A stretch of DNA of 64,000 nt from Pseudomonas thivervalensis (GCF_001269655.1 NZ_LHVE01000007.1:620001-684000), one strand, 5' to 3'; counted from the first letter of the stretch, positions 25,194 to 34,211 are shown. The notes: a model not told the origin generated them from the sequence alone. Made by a program: numbers and translations.

Positions 25194-26228
25194 CTACGCC
25201 GCCACCGCCTGTTGCCCCTGCCTGGGCAATGCCACGGCGCGCACGGTGTCACCCGGTTGTACTTGCAGGCGTTTGGCGGTGAGGCGATCGACGACCAGGC
25301 TGTAGCCATGCAGGTGGGCGCGGGCGCTGGTCACACGACAGTTTTCCAGGCGCCGGTTGTGGATCAGCCAGACCGGTGCCTGTTCGTCCGGGCTGCCGAT
25401 GGCCAGGGTCAGCGTCTGGCTGTCGCGTACGGTGCGGATCTTCGACACCGGCGCCTCGATCACCGGGCCACCGTCAAAGATGTCGATATACCCCTTATGG
25501 CTGAAACCTTCGGCACTGAGGATCTTCAGGGCCGGCTCAGTGTTCGGGTGGGCCTTGCCGATCACCGCCTGGGCCCGTTCGGTGAGCAGGCAGGTGTACA
25601 GCGGCTGGCGGGGCATCAGTTCGGCGATGAACGACTTGTTGCCCATGCCGGACAATTGGTCGGCGTAGCTGAAATCCTTCTTGAAGAAGTGCCGGCCCAG
25701 GCTGTCCCAGAACGGCGAACAGCCTTGTTCGTCGGCATGACCGCGCAGTTCGGCGATCAGTTTTTGGCCGAATAGCTGGGAAAACTCGGCCACGAACAGC
25801 AGGCGTGCCAGGGACAGCAGGCGTCCGTTATGGCCGCGGCGTTGGTCGGGGTGCAGGAACAGCGAACAGATCTCCGATTGCCCGGACATCTCGTTGTTGA
25901 GAAACAGCGTCGGGATCTGCCGCTGGATGCCCAGCTCCGGTGCCGAGCTGACCGTGACTCCGACCCGATAGTTGTACCAGGGCTCGCGCAGCCCCACCGC
26001 CCCGGTCAGGGCGCTGATGCCCACCACCTGCCGATCATCGTCTTCGAGCACGAACAGGTAATCGGCGTCGGCCCGTTCGACTTGCCCAGCAAAGGTCCGC
26101 TGGGCCCACCGAATGCGGTGGGCCAGGCGCTCTTCGTTGGCCGGCAGGCTGGTAAACCCCTGGCCTGCGCAACGGGCCAGGTCCAGCAAGGCAGGCAGAT
26201 CGGTGATGGCCACCGGTCGGACAATCAT
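25194..26228 (-). CDS. Arginine N-succinyltransferase, beta-subunit-like paralogue (AruG-type)
   Basis: A 344-residue AstA-family acyltransferase. Typical segments are MIVRPVAITDLPALLDLA, GFTSLPANEERLAHRI, LFLHPDQRRGHNGRLLSLARLLFVAEF, CSPFWDSLGRHFF and GYIDIFDGGPVIEAP. The canonical enzyme succinylates arginine (AST pathway). Here the pair is not beside aruC, aruD, aruB or aruE but at the end of a cluster with an APC permease and amide-forming and amide-cleaving enzymes, so it may act on another amino compound. It follows the AruF-type gene by 61 bases. Confidence 0.85.
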   Translation of the reverse strand: MIVRPVAITDLPALLDLARCAGQGFTSLPANEERLAHRIRWAQRTFAGQVERADADYLFVLEDDDRQVVGISALTGAVGLREPWYNYRVGVTVSSAPELGIQRQIPTLFLNNEMSGQSEICSLFLHPDQRRGHNGRLLSLARLLFVAEFSQLFGQKLIAELRGHADEQGCSPFWDSLGRHFFKKDFSYADQLSGMGNKSFIAELMPRQPLYTCLLTERAQAVIGKAHPNTEPALKILSAEGFSHKGYIDIFDGGPVIEAPVSKIRTVRDSQTLTLAIGSPDEQAPVWLIHNRRLENCRVTSARAHLHGYSLVVDRLTAKRLQVQPGDTVRAVALPRQGQQAVAA

Positions 26229-26289
26229 GATGCAGCTCCTTCATCGTGTCGGTCCAAGCGTCGGGGCAAGCCATGGGATCGAATGAGGT

Positions 26290-27306
26290 TCATAGGGTAA
26301 CCACCCGGATCCGCGCGCCATCCTGAATGTCCAGGGCGTTCAGCATGGCGGGTGACAGGGACACCGGGCCGTCGGCATTGACGTCCAGTTCAGCGACGAT
26401 GGCCCGGTAACTTCCCAGGCGCTCGTTGCTCACCAGGTACAGGCCCCGTGCGTCAATCTGCGGGCTTTGCCTGGCCGTAGTGGTGCGGCTTTGCGTGATG
26501 GAGCGGATGTTGGCGATGCGGGCATGCAAGGTCGGCCCGCCGTCGAAGATATCGACGTAGCTGTTGGTCTCGAAACCCTCGCGTTCGAGGATGTCGTAGG
26601 CTTCCTGGCCGTCGGGATGCACCCGGCCGATACAGGCCTGGGCCGCGGGCGGCAGCATGGGCACGTAGATCGGGTATTGCGGCATCAGCTCGGCGAGAAA
26701 GGTCCGGCTCTGCAAGCCGCACAACCGTTCGGCTTCGACGTAGGGCAGGTCGAAGAAATGCTGGCCGATCGCGTCCCAGAAGGGCGACTGGCCGTCCTCG
26801 CTGCTGAAACCGACGATTTCGGTGATGACCGATTCGGCAAAGCGCTGGGGGTGGGCGGCGATGAACATCAGCCGGGCGCGGGACAGCAACTCTGATTCCG
26901 GCGTGCGCACCCGTTCGGCGTCGATGTGGAAGCCACGCAGCAGTGTTTGCCCGTTGAGGTCCTGGCACAGCGACAAGGCGGGTACGCCGTGTTGGATGTT
27001 CAACTCCCGGGACTCGCTGGAAAACGGCCGGTTGCGCAGGCTGTAGAACGGTTCGTTGCAACCGGTGCTGGAGAGGATCTCCGAACAACCGACCAGTCGC
27101 CCGGACTCCAGGTCCTGCAGGACGAAAAAGTAATTCTCTGCCCCCGGCCCTTGCGCATCGGCTGCGAACGAGGCGCACGAGTCGAGGATCTTTTCCTCCA
27201 GGCGCCCGGTATCGTCTGGCAGCGACGTGACGCCTACCAGGCTGTCACGGGCCAGTTGTTGCAGTTGCGGCAGATCGGCTAATTGAACTGGACGTAAGGC
27301 CAGCAT
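26290..27306 (-). CDS. Arginine N-succinyltransferase, alpha-subunit-like paralogue (AruF-type)
   Basis: A 338-residue AstA-family protein, the same length as AruF. It carries MLALRPVQLADLPQLQQLA, VGVTSLPDDTGRLEEKIL, QSPFWDAIGQHFFDLPY, ELMPQYPIYVPMLP and YVDIFDGGPTLHARI. From memory it differs at many positions from P. aeruginosa AruF. The start at 27306 has ACAGGAG 9 bases upstream; an upstream in-frame ATG exists but lacks support. It would form a heteromer with the next gene. Context (APC transporter upstream) suggests the substrate is imported by the same operon. Confidence 0.85.
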   Translation of the reverse strand: MLALRPVQLADLPQLQQLARDSLVGVTSLPDDTGRLEEKILDSCASFAADAQGPGAENYFFVLQDLESGRLVGCSEILSSTGCNEPFYSLRNRPFSSESRELNIQHGVPALSLCQDLNGQTLLRGFHIDAERVRTPESELLSRARLMFIAAHPQRFAESVITEIVGFSSEDGQSPFWDAIGQHFFDLPYVEAERLCGLQSRTFLAELMPQYPIYVPMLPPAAQACIGRVHPDGQEAYDILEREGFETNSYVDIFDGGPTLHARIANIRSITQSRTTTARQSPQIDARGLYLVSNERLGSYRAIVAELDVNADGPVSLSPAMLNALDIQDGARIRVVTL

Positions 27307-27416
27307 GGATTGCACTCCTGTTCCAGGGAGCCCGGCGACCGGCACCGGGCTTGACGATCACTGTCGATGTCCACGCGTTGTCACCACGGCAGGCCGAACC
27401 CTTCGACTGCCGTCCC

Positions 27417-28766
27417 TCATTGACCCGCTGGATCGGGCAGGGCGGTACGACTGCCGAATTTGTTCAGCAGGCACAGATAGACCACGCCCGCGGCAATCCA
27501 GATCAGGCCGAGTTTCTGTGCTGCCACGCCCATGTTGTACATGATGGCCGCGACGATCACGAAGCCGACCAGTGGGCAGATCACGTGGCGAATCAGTTGG
27601 CCGGACCGTTGGCGACGCCAGTAATGGTTGATGACCGTGATGTGCAGCAACATGAAGCCGCTCAGGGCGCCGAAGTTGACCAGGGAGGTGAGGGTGTCCA
27701 CGGCGTTGATGAACAGGTAGCAGATCAGCAACGACAGCACCGCCACCAAGTAGATGCTCATGTACGGGGTGTTGTGTTTCGGATGGACCTTGGCCAGCAC
27801 CTTCGGCAACTGGCCGTCCCGGGCCATGCCGAACAACAGGCGCGACACCGCTGCCTGGGAAGTGATCGCCACTGCAACGCCCCAGGCCAGGGCCGTGGCC
27901 ACTGCGGTCAAGGTGGCCAACCAACTGCCGGCCGCCAGTTCGGCGATTTCATAGAACGCGGTGTCGGCGGACTTGAAGCCCATGCCGGCCGCCAGGTCGG
28001 TGGCGATCCAGGTCTGTACCACAAAAATCGCCCCCATCACCAGCAAAGTCACCAGTGCTGCCTTGCCGACGCTGCGGCCCGGGTCGCCCTTGATCTCTTC
28101 GGCCAGGGTGGAAATGGCGTCGAAGCCCAGGAACGACAGGACCGCGATGGATACGGCTTGCATCAGCAGGGCGAAGTTGAAGTGTTCCGGGCTGTACAGC
28201 GGCGCCAGGGTCAGTTGGCCATTACCGGCTCCGCCGTGCAGGGCATTCCAGGCGTAGAACAGGAAAATCCCCAGCACCACCAGCTGTGCCAGCAGGAAAA
28301 TGATGTTCATCCGCGCGGTGAAGGTGATGCCCCGCAGGTTGACGAAGGTCGCGCTTACCAGGAAGGCCAGGATGAAACCGACCTTGGGGATGTCCGGGTA
28401 TAAATGGTTCAGCGCCATGGCGGCGTAAACATAGAGCAGTGGCGGGATCAGCAAGTAGTCCAGCAGCATCAGCCAGCCGGCGATGAAGCCGACGTGTGGG
28501 TTAAGACCCCGTTGCGCGTAGGAATAGACCGAACCTGCCACCGGAAAAGCCCGGGCCATGCTGCCGTAGCTCAAGGCGGTAAACAGCATCGCCACCATGC
28601 CGATGATGTAGGCCAGCGGCACCATCCCCGGTGCCTCGGCGTTGACGTAGCCATACACACCGAACGGCGCGATGGGGATCATGAAAATCATCCCGTAGAC
28701 CACCAGGTCTGTCAGCGACAGGCCGCGTTTCAATTCCTGTTTGTAGCCAAATGCCTCGATACTCAT
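27417..28766 (-). CDS. APC-family amino acid/amine permease
   Basis: A 449-residue inner-membrane protein with about twelve hydrophobic helices and an APC-superfamily N terminus (LSLTDLVVYGMIFMIPIAPFGVYGYV). The motif SFLGFDAISTLAEEIKGDPGRSVGKAALVT is typical of the PuuP/YeeF-like and amino-acid-polyamine branches. It is the fifth gene of the minus-strand cluster, after the N-formylglutamate amidohydrolase-like gene (70-bp gap) and before the succinyltransferase pair (110-bp gap). It probably imports the nitrogenous substrate of this pathway. Confidence 0.9.
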   Translation of the reverse strand: MSIEAFGYKQELKRGLSLTDLVVYGMIFMIPIAPFGVYGYVNAEAPGMVPLAYIIGMVAMLFTALSYGSMARAFPVAGSVYSYAQRGLNPHVGFIAGWLMLLDYLLIPPLLYVYAAMALNHLYPDIPKVGFILAFLVSATFVNLRGITFTARMNIIFLLAQLVVLGIFLFYAWNALHGGAGNGQLTLAPLYSPEHFNFALLMQAVSIAVLSFLGFDAISTLAEEIKGDPGRSVGKAALVTLLVMGAIFVVQTWIATDLAAGMGFKSADTAFYEIAELAAGSWLATLTAVATALAWGVAVAITSQAAVSRLLFGMARDGQLPKVLAKVHPKHNTPYMSIYLVAVLSLLICYLFINAVDTLTSLVNFGALSGFMLLHITVINHYWRRQRSGQLIRHVICPLVGFVIVAAIMYNMGVAAQKLGLIWIAAGVVYLCLLNKFGSRTALPDPAGQ

Positions 28767-28836
28767 GAGCCGTTTTCCTTTTCAGCTGTGTGGGTTGCGT
28801 TTGCTCGCTGTCTGCGTTGTAAATCTGTCGATGCCG

Positions 28837-29589
28837 CTACAGCAGGGGCGCCAGGTAGGCGCTCCAGGTCCGTACCGCCTCGGGGCTGCGCAGTTGGTCG
28901 TTGCGCACTTCGATCAGCACCGAATCCAGGCCGCGACCATCGCCGTGCACCGGGACTGTCATGTCCGTCAGGGGATTGATCTTGTAGGGCTGGTTGCCCG
29001 CTGCCCGCAGCGAATGCCGGCACAGCCCGTCGACGATGCGCTGGGCGTATGCCTTGGCTTCGCCGAACAGCACGCCGGCTTCCAGGGCGCGTGGCTGACC
29101 ATAGAACACCGGGGTGAAACTGTGGATGCCCACCACGCGCACCGGCCGGTTGGCGGCCAGGCGCTGGTCGATCAACGTTCGCAACCGATCATGGAAGGGA
29201 TGAAACAGGCACTGCTGGCGATATTCGCGTGTGGCGTCATCCAGGTCATGGTTGCCCGGGACCTGGTAGATCTCGCTCTGGGCCGGAATACTGTCCGGCA
29301 CGTGCAGCGGGCGGTTGAGATCGATCAACAGCCGTGAGTAATTGGCCGACAGCAAGGTCGCGCCGAGGGTTTCGGACAGGCGTTCAGCCAGCAGCAGGGC
29401 GCCGATGTCCCACGCGATGTGTTCCTGGGACGCGGTTTCATCCAGGCCAAGATCGTTCAGCGCCACAGGAATGAAACGGCTGGCGTGTTCGCACACCAGC
29501 AGCACCGGGTGGTCGGAGTCTTCCCGGGTCAATCGATAGGCTGGCCTGGTGTAGAGGCCCGATTCAGCGCATTCAATAGATTCGTGCAT
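28837..29589 (-). CDS. N-formylglutamate amidohydrolase-family protein
   Basis: A 250-residue member of the FGase family (HutG2-like). Conserved motifs: VCEHASRFIP, HIAWDIGALLLAERLS, NYSRLLIDLNRP and VGIHSFTPVFYG, which contain the metal-binding glutamate/histidine residues. Its 5' end overlaps the 3' end of the glutamine-synthetase-like gene by 17 bases, implying coupled translation. No hut genes are present, so hydrolysis of some other N-acyl or N-glutamyl compound is more likely than histidine catabolism. Confidence 0.85.
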   Translation of the reverse strand: MHESIECAESGLYTRPAYRLTREDSDHPVLLVCEHASRFIPVALNDLGLDETASQEHIAWDIGALLLAERLSETLGATLLSANYSRLLIDLNRPLHVPDSIPAQSEIYQVPGNHDLDDATREYRQQCLFHPFHDRLRTLIDQRLAANRPVRVVGIHSFTPVFYGQPRALEAGVLFGEAKAYAQRIVDGLCRHSLRAAGNQPYKINPLTDMTVPVHGDGRGLDSVLIEVRNDQLRSPEAVRTWSAYLAPLL

Positions 29590-30925
29590 AGTGCTCGCAA
29601 CGTTCGGCAGGTGAGAGCGCCTGGGTCAAGGCCAGCTCCTGGGCCTTCAAGGCGAAATAGGTTTCGACCAGCGGGCCGGGCAGGGTCTCAAGCAACGCCC
29701 CGCTGTGGCGCAGGCAGTCCAGTGCCTGGGCCAGGGTTGTCGGCAGGGCGATAATGCCACGGGCGCGACGTTGTGTTTCGTCCAGCTCATCGGGTATTTC
29801 ATCGGTGACAGCCCGCAATGGCAACCGTTGCTGGATGCCCAGCCGCCCGGCAATCAACAGCGCGGCCATCGCCAAGTGCGGCGAGGCGGTGGCGTCCATG
29901 GCGCGAAACTCCAGGTTGTACTGGTTCGCCAAGGGTTTTCCACCCAGGCTCACGGTCGGGCAGATGCGCAGCGCCGCTTCGCGGTTGCGCTGTCCCAGGC
30001 ACGCATAGGAGGCGCTCCAGTGATGAGGTTGCAGACGCTCGTAGGACACCGGCGTCGGCGCAGTCAGTGCGCACAGCGCCGGCAGATACTGCAGCACACC
30101 GGCGGCCCAATGCTGGCCGAGGCTGGACAAGCCGTTGCTGTTGGCGGCGTCATGCAGCACTGGGTCTGCGCTCAGGTCTTGCAGGCTCAGGTGCAGATGC
30201 ACGCCGTTGCACACGGCATGTTCCGAGGTCTTGGGGGCGAAACTCACGTCCAGGCCCATCTGCCGGGCGATCTCGCGGGTGATTTCCCGCACGTTCACGG
30301 CCCGGTCGGCAGCGGCCACGCCCAGGGTCGGGCGGCAGGTGATTTCGTATTGATGCTGGCCGTATTCCGGCAGGAACATTTCCGGCTCGACGCCGCCGGC
30401 CCGCAGGGCGCTGAGCAACCACCCGGCAAACCCGGCCTGCTGGCGCTGGGCCTGGAGGCTGAAGGCCAGGCGATCAGGCTGCGCAGGCGTGGCCGCCAGG
30501 TTGAATTCATGCTCGAACGCGGCGAAAACCTGCAGGCCCAGTTCCGTGCGATAACGCTCCACTTCGTCCTGCAGCAGCGTGCGCGGGCAGGCGCTCCAAG
30601 GCTGGCCGTCGGTCTCCCGAATATCGCAATGAATAAAGTCCAGGGCCGGCGCCTGGGGATCGGGGCCGTTGTTGACGGTTACCCGGCTGGACAGGTCCGG
30701 TATCAGCCGCAGGTCGCCATAGGCGCCCCAGGGGTTGGTCGAGGCGATGATGTCCTGGGGCGTCAGTGCGCTGTTGGCCGGCACCCAGCCGCAACCGGCG
30801 GTGACGTAGTGGGGCAACTCATCGCTGGGAAACGAGCGGCCGCGGGTCACGCCGATCAGGTCGGTGGTCACCAGGGTCGTGACCGGCAGCGGCGCGAGGA
30901 GGGCGGCGGCATCGGGGCGGCTCAT
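29573..30925 (-). CDS. Glutamine synthetase-family protein (gamma-glutamyl ligase type)
   Basis: A 450-residue type-I glutamine synthetase homologue. Metal and substrate motifs are present in degenerate form: FAAFEHEFNL (first catalytic glutamates), CNGVHLHLSL (NGxHxHxS loop) and the arginine-rich RNREAALRICP. The adenylylation tyrosine segment of housekeeping GlnA is absent, as in PuuA/GlnA3-like gamma-glutamyl-amine ligases. The start at 30925 overlaps the upstream hydrolase stop (ATGA). It probably attaches glutamate to an imported amine; the substrate is unknown. Confidence 0.85.
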   Translation of the reverse strand: MSRPDAAALLAPLPVTTLVTTDLIGVTRGRSFPSDELPHYVTAGCGWVPANSALTPQDIIASTNPWGAYGDLRLIPDLSSRVTVNNGPDPQAPALDFIHCDIRETDGQPWSACPRTLLQDEVERYRTELGLQVFAAFEHEFNLAATPAQPDRLAFSLQAQRQQAGFAGWLLSALRAGGVEPEMFLPEYGQHQYEITCRPTLGVAAADRAVNVREITREIARQMGLDVSFAPKTSEHAVCNGVHLHLSLQDLSADPVLHDAANSNGLSSLGQHWAAGVLQYLPALCALTAPTPVSYERLQPHHWSASYACLGQRNREAALRICPTVSLGGKPLANQYNLEFRAMDATASPHLAMAALLIAGRLGIQQRLPLRAVTDEIPDELDETQRRARGIIALPTTLAQALDCLRHSGALLETLPGPLVETYFALKAQELALTQALSPAERCEHYARIY

Positions 30926-31566
30926 GGCTGCATCTCCTGCAAACGCGCGAGCACGGTGTCGGTGTCGGTGATCCAGCAATAGCCCTTGATCGCGTTCAGG
31001 CACGCCAGGTGCCGTTGTTCGGTGTAGGTGGCGCAGGCGTCTTCCACCAACGTGACCAGGTAGCCGCGGTCGGCGGCGTCGCGCACGGCCATGTCGACGC
31101 ACTGGTCGGTGACGATCCCGGCGACGATCAAGTGCCGGGTCTCCAGGTTGCGCAGCACGTAATCGATGTTGGTGGAATTGAACACCCCGGAGGAGGTCTT
31201 GGGCAGCACGATTTCGTTTTCCTGCGGCGTCAGCTCGGCAATGATCTGCGCTTCGGGGCTGCCCTTGGGCAGGTGCATGTCCGACAGCTTGTGATCCAGG
31301 GAGCGGTCGCGGCCATCGGCGGTGAGGCTTTCGATGTGGGTGTGCAACACGTTGTGCCGCGCTTCGCGCATAGCGTTGAGCAAGCGCTGCTGGTTGGGGA
31401 TGACCTGCTGGTGCGCCCGCTGGATGAAGTATTCGGCCTCGGGTGTGTGCAGGTGGGCGTCGAATTGCGGTTCCAGCCAGGCGCGTTGCATGTCCACCAA
31501 CAGCAAGGCCGTGTGTTGGCGGGTGAACGGCAAATCCCGGGGCGAGCGGTGGGGGAGCGAGAACAT
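30922..31566 (-). CDS. Isochorismatase-family cysteine hydrolase
   Basis: A 214-residue protein with the Asp-Lys-Cys triad of the isochorismatase fold: D25 (ALLLVDMQ), K123 (VLPKTSSGVF) and C156 (IVTDQCVDM, with the preceding cis-peptide region). Such enzymes in catabolic operons hydrolyse amides (nicotinamide, N-carbamoyl or ureido compounds). It is translationally coupled to the glutamine-synthetase-like gene and lies directly after the RpiR regulator (2-base gap). The 31-residue N-terminal extension is normal for this branch. Confidence 0.88.
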   Translation of the reverse strand: MFSLPHRSPRDLPFTRQHTALLLVDMQRAWLEPQFDAHLHTPEAEYFIQRAHQQVIPNQQRLLNAMREARHNVLHTHIESLTADGRDRSLDHKLSDMHLPKGSPEAQIIAELTPQENEIVLPKTSSGVFNSTNIDYVLRNLETRHLIVAGIVTDQCVDMAVRDAADRGYLVTLVEDACATYTEQRHLACLNAIKGYCWITDTDTVLARLQEMQP

Positions 31567-31568
31567 CC

Positions 31569-32423
31569 TTATTTTTCCTCCAACAGGTGCGTGTTGAATT
31601 CCGTGCGCAAGGCGTCGATGCCTTCCAGGCGTTCGGCCAGCTCAGGGCATTGCAGGGTCAGGCAGGCGATCAGGGCCTCGACCTGGGCCAGCGCCGGCAC
31701 CAGGCTGTCGAAAGCCGAGACCGATTCCACCGGGGCGCTGATGATCAGGTCCGCCAGCTCGCGCAACGGCGAAGCGTAGACGTCGCTGAACAACACGACC
31801 CGGGCATGCCGCGCCTTGGCCGCGCTGGCGACGCGCAGGGCCTGGGCCTGGTAGCGGCGGTAATCGAAAATCAGCACTACGTCCTGGCGTTGCACGTCGA
31901 ACAGCCGGTCAGGCAGTTGGGCGTTGTCTTCCAGGGCAAAACAGCCGGCACGCAGCAATCGCAAATGGTTGAGCAAGTAATGGGCAAGAAAGCTGCTGAA
32001 GCGCCCGCCGAAACAATGCACCTGATGACGGCTGTCGAGCAACCACTGCACGAGAATGCGCACGTCTTCGGGTTGGGTCAGGGCCTGGGTGTCGCTGAGG
32101 TTGCGTTGGCTGGCGGCCAGGTATTGGCTCCAGGTATCGCCTCGCTGCAATTTGGCCCGCGGTTGCAGCAGGGTGCGGGGGGAGCGCAGGCGATGGTCCA
32201 TGTCACTGAGCAGTGCATCCTGGAATTCGGCATAGCCGCCAAACCCGAGTTTTTTCACCAGCCGCACGATGGTCGGGTCGCTGACGCCGGCATGGTCTGC
32301 CAGGCGTGACATCGGGCCGAGGCCGTTGCGTGGGTAATGATCGAGCAGGGCGCGTACGACCTTGCGTTCCGACGGCGTCAATACCAGGCCGGGATCGGTG
32401 ATCAGGTCTCTGAGGGGCGGCAT
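31569..32423 (-). CDS. MurR/RpiR-family transcriptional regulator
   Basis: A 284-residue regulator. The N-terminal HTH_6 domain (LTPSERKVVRALLDHYP...LADHAGVSDPTIVRLVKKLGFGGYAEFQDAL) is followed by a SIS domain (about residues 130-260; HCFGGRFSSFLAHYLLNHLRLL, VVLIFDYRRY). SIS domains usually bind phosphosugars, but RpiR members also control amine and ureide operons. It is the first gene of the seven-gene minus-strand cluster and probably its regulator; the ATGTAGC-N4-GCTACAT palindrome 60 bp upstream is a candidate operator. Confidence 0.9.
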   Translation of the reverse strand: MPPLRDLITDPGLVLTPSERKVVRALLDHYPRNGLGPMSRLADHAGVSDPTIVRLVKKLGFGGYAEFQDALLSDMDHRLRSPRTLLQPRAKLQRGDTWSQYLAASQRNLSDTQALTQPEDVRILVQWLLDSRHQVHCFGGRFSSFLAHYLLNHLRLLRAGCFALEDNAQLPDRLFDVQRQDVVLIFDYRRYQAQALRVASAAKARHARVVLFSDVYASPLRELADLIISAPVESVSAFDSLVPALAQVEALIACLTLQCPELAERLEGIDALRTEFNTHLLEEK

Positions 32424-32483
32424 CCGTGCTCCTTGCCTGGATGAAATGTTGGTTTTCTTTCATAACTCCTGAAAACAGTATTT

Positions 32484-32501
32484 ATGTAGCTAGTGCTACA
32501 T
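32484..32501. promoter_or_regulatory. Palindrome upstream of the RpiR cluster
   Basis: ATGTAGC (32484-32490), TAGT and GCTACAT (32495-32501) form a perfect 7-base inverted repeat in an AT-rich gap between rpiR and the cob genes. It is a candidate RpiR operator. The rest of the 300-base gap shows no gene or riboswitch that I can recognise. Confidence 0.5.
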
Positions 32502-32723
32502 GTCCAGCGGTTTTTATGTTCCGTTTAAAATGCCTCAGAATTGTGCGAAAGCCTTGTAGGAGTTGGTTTCGGCCAGGTCAACTTGGTATGTCAGTTGATG
32601 CTTTTGAAGTTGTCGGAAATAACGCCTTTTTGTCTCACTTATTTGATTTCGTATAAGGTGCTGTAAAACTAAACGTGCCCATACTCCGCCCATGCGACCC
32701 GTTCGATTACCCGAGAACCCAGT

Positions 32724-33302
32724 GTGCAAACCACTCGCCTGACGTTGATCTGCCATGCCCGCACCGTTGCCCAGAAGCAGGCGCGCTTCGGCCTGGACGA
32801 AGCGCTGGACGCCGACTGGCTGGAGCGTCGTGGGCAGGTCGGGCAGGGCTATCGAAACGTCCGGCAACTGCTCTGCGGGCCGGAACTGCGCACTCGCCAG
32901 ACCGCCGCGCTGTTCGGCGACGAGCCTCTGGTGGACCCGGCCCTGGCCGATTGCGACCTTGGACGCTGGCGCGGATTGTCCATCGATGAATTGCTCAAGG
33001 TTGAGCCGCAGGCCCTGCAAACCTGGCTCGACGAGGCCGAGGCGACCCCCCATGGCGGTGAATCCATCGCGCAGTTGTGTCGCCGTGTCGGAGACTGGCT
33101 GACCCGCCTGGAAACCCGACCGGGGCATCTGCTGGCCGTCACCCACCCCTTTGTGATCCGCGCCGCCTTGATGAGTGTCTTGGGCTGCCCGACCGCCACA
33201 TTCAATCGGATCGATGTTGAGCCGCTGTCCACCCTTGAGCTGCGTTTCAACGGCGTGTGGCGATTGCGCGCCCAAGGGCCTGGCCAGGAGTCGCCGCGAT
33301 GA
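32724..33302 (+). CDS. Histidine phosphatase family protein
   Basis: A 192-residue phosphoglycerate-mutase-fold phosphatase. The usual RHG catalytic motif is altered to CHART (residues 10-14); ELRTRQTAALFG, the acidic CDLGRWRGLSIDEL segment and the second histidine in LLAVTHPFVIRAAL are present. The start codon is GTG. It overlaps cobF by ATGA, so it may act in corrinoid metabolism (CobC-like alpha-ribazole phosphatase), but the divergent catalytic motif makes that uncertain. Confidence 0.8.
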   Translation: MQTTRLTLICHARTVAQKQARFGLDEALDADWLERRGQVGQGYRNVRQLLCGPELRTRQTAALFGDEPLVDPALADCDLGRWRGLSIDELLKVEPQALQTWLDEAEATPHGGESIAQLCRRVGDWLTRLETRPGHLLAVTHPFVIRAALMSVLGCPTATFNRIDVEPLSTLELRFNGVWRLRAQGPGQESPR

Positions 33303-34057
33303 AGAGGTTGTCCGTCATTGGCATTGGGGCCGGCGATCCGGATCACCTGACGATGCAGGCAGTGAAGGCCTTGAACCGCTTGGACGTGGTCTTCCTCATG
33401 GACAAGGGCCCGGCCAAGGACAAACTGTTGGAGCTGCGGCGCGAAATCTGTCGACGCTACATCGTTGATCGCACCTACCGTTTCGTCGAAGCCTACAGCC
33501 CGGAACGCCAGCGCGGCGACCTGGACTACAAGGACAGCGTCGATGCGCTGAATCGCGCGAAACAGGCCGCTTTCGAACGGTTGATCGATGAAGAACTGTC
33601 CGACGGGCAGCAGGGTGGTTTTCTGGTGTGGGGCGATCCGGCGTTGTACGACAGCACCGTGCGTATCCTGCAGGCGATCCTCGACGTGGGCCGTTGCGCG
33701 TTCGAGTTCGAGGTGATCCCCGGCATCACCAGTGTCCAGGCCCTGGCCGCCCGACACAAAGTGCCGTTGAACAGCATTGGCGGTTCGCTGGAGATCACCA
33801 CCGGACGCCGCTTGGCGGCGGGGCAGGTGGGCGACGCGGCGAGCGTGGTGGTGATGCTCGATGCGGAGGATGCCTATCGCCGGGTGAGCGATCCCGATAC
33901 GCAGATTTATTGGGGCGCCTATGTGGGGACATCGGATGAAATCCTCATCGCCGGCCGGTTGGGGGACGTGGCCGATGATATCGAGCGTACCCGCAAGGCC
34001 GCGCGAAAGGCCAATGGGTGGATCATGGATACGTATTTGTTGCGCAAGCCCCACTGA
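33299..34057 (+). CDS. cobF: Precorrin-6A synthase (deacetylating)
   Basis: A 252-residue SAM-dependent tetrapyrrole methylase (SVIGIGAGDPDHLTMQAVKALNRLDVVFLMDKG), with the internal LVWGDPALYDSTVRIL and VIPGITSVQALAARHKVPL segments of the CobF branch. It methylates C-1 of precorrin-5 and releases the acetyl fragment in aerobic cobalamin synthesis. The start overlaps the histidine phosphatase stop by four bases and has CAGGAG upstream. No other cob genes are visible. Confidence 0.92.
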   Translation: MKRLSVIGIGAGDPDHLTMQAVKALNRLDVVFLMDKGPAKDKLLELRREICRRYIVDRTYRFVEAYSPERQRGDLDYKDSVDALNRAKQAAFERLIDEELSDGQQGGFLVWGDPALYDSTVRILQAILDVGRCAFEFEVIPGITSVQALAARHKVPLNSIGGSLEITTGRRLAAGQVGDAASVVVMLDAEDAYRRVSDPDTQIYWGAYVGTSDEILIAGRLGDVADDIERTRKAARKANGWIMDTYLLRKPH

Positions 34058-34072
34058 GCTTGCACATCACCC

Positions 34073-34188
34073 GTGGCGAGGGAGCTTGCTCCCGCTGGGT
34101 TGCGCAGCAACCCCTATGCCCAGAGGCGTGTCATGACTTCAATCTTGCGCCTGCTTCGCAGTCGAGCGGGAGCAAGCTCCCTCGCCAC
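34073..34188. repeat. Type-2 REPIN
   Basis: GTGGCGAGGGAGCTTGCTCCCGC and its inverse flank a diverged spacer between convergent cobF and the AraC-type regulator. Confidence 0.88.
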
Positions 34189-34211
34189 GGAGTTTCATAA
34201 CCCCGGCATCT

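Noticed and set aside
32424..32723. Cobalamin riboswitch upstream of cobF
   Set aside because: Looked for because of cobF; no B12-box-like sequence or multi-stem structure was recognised, and the gap is better explained by the RpiR promoter region.
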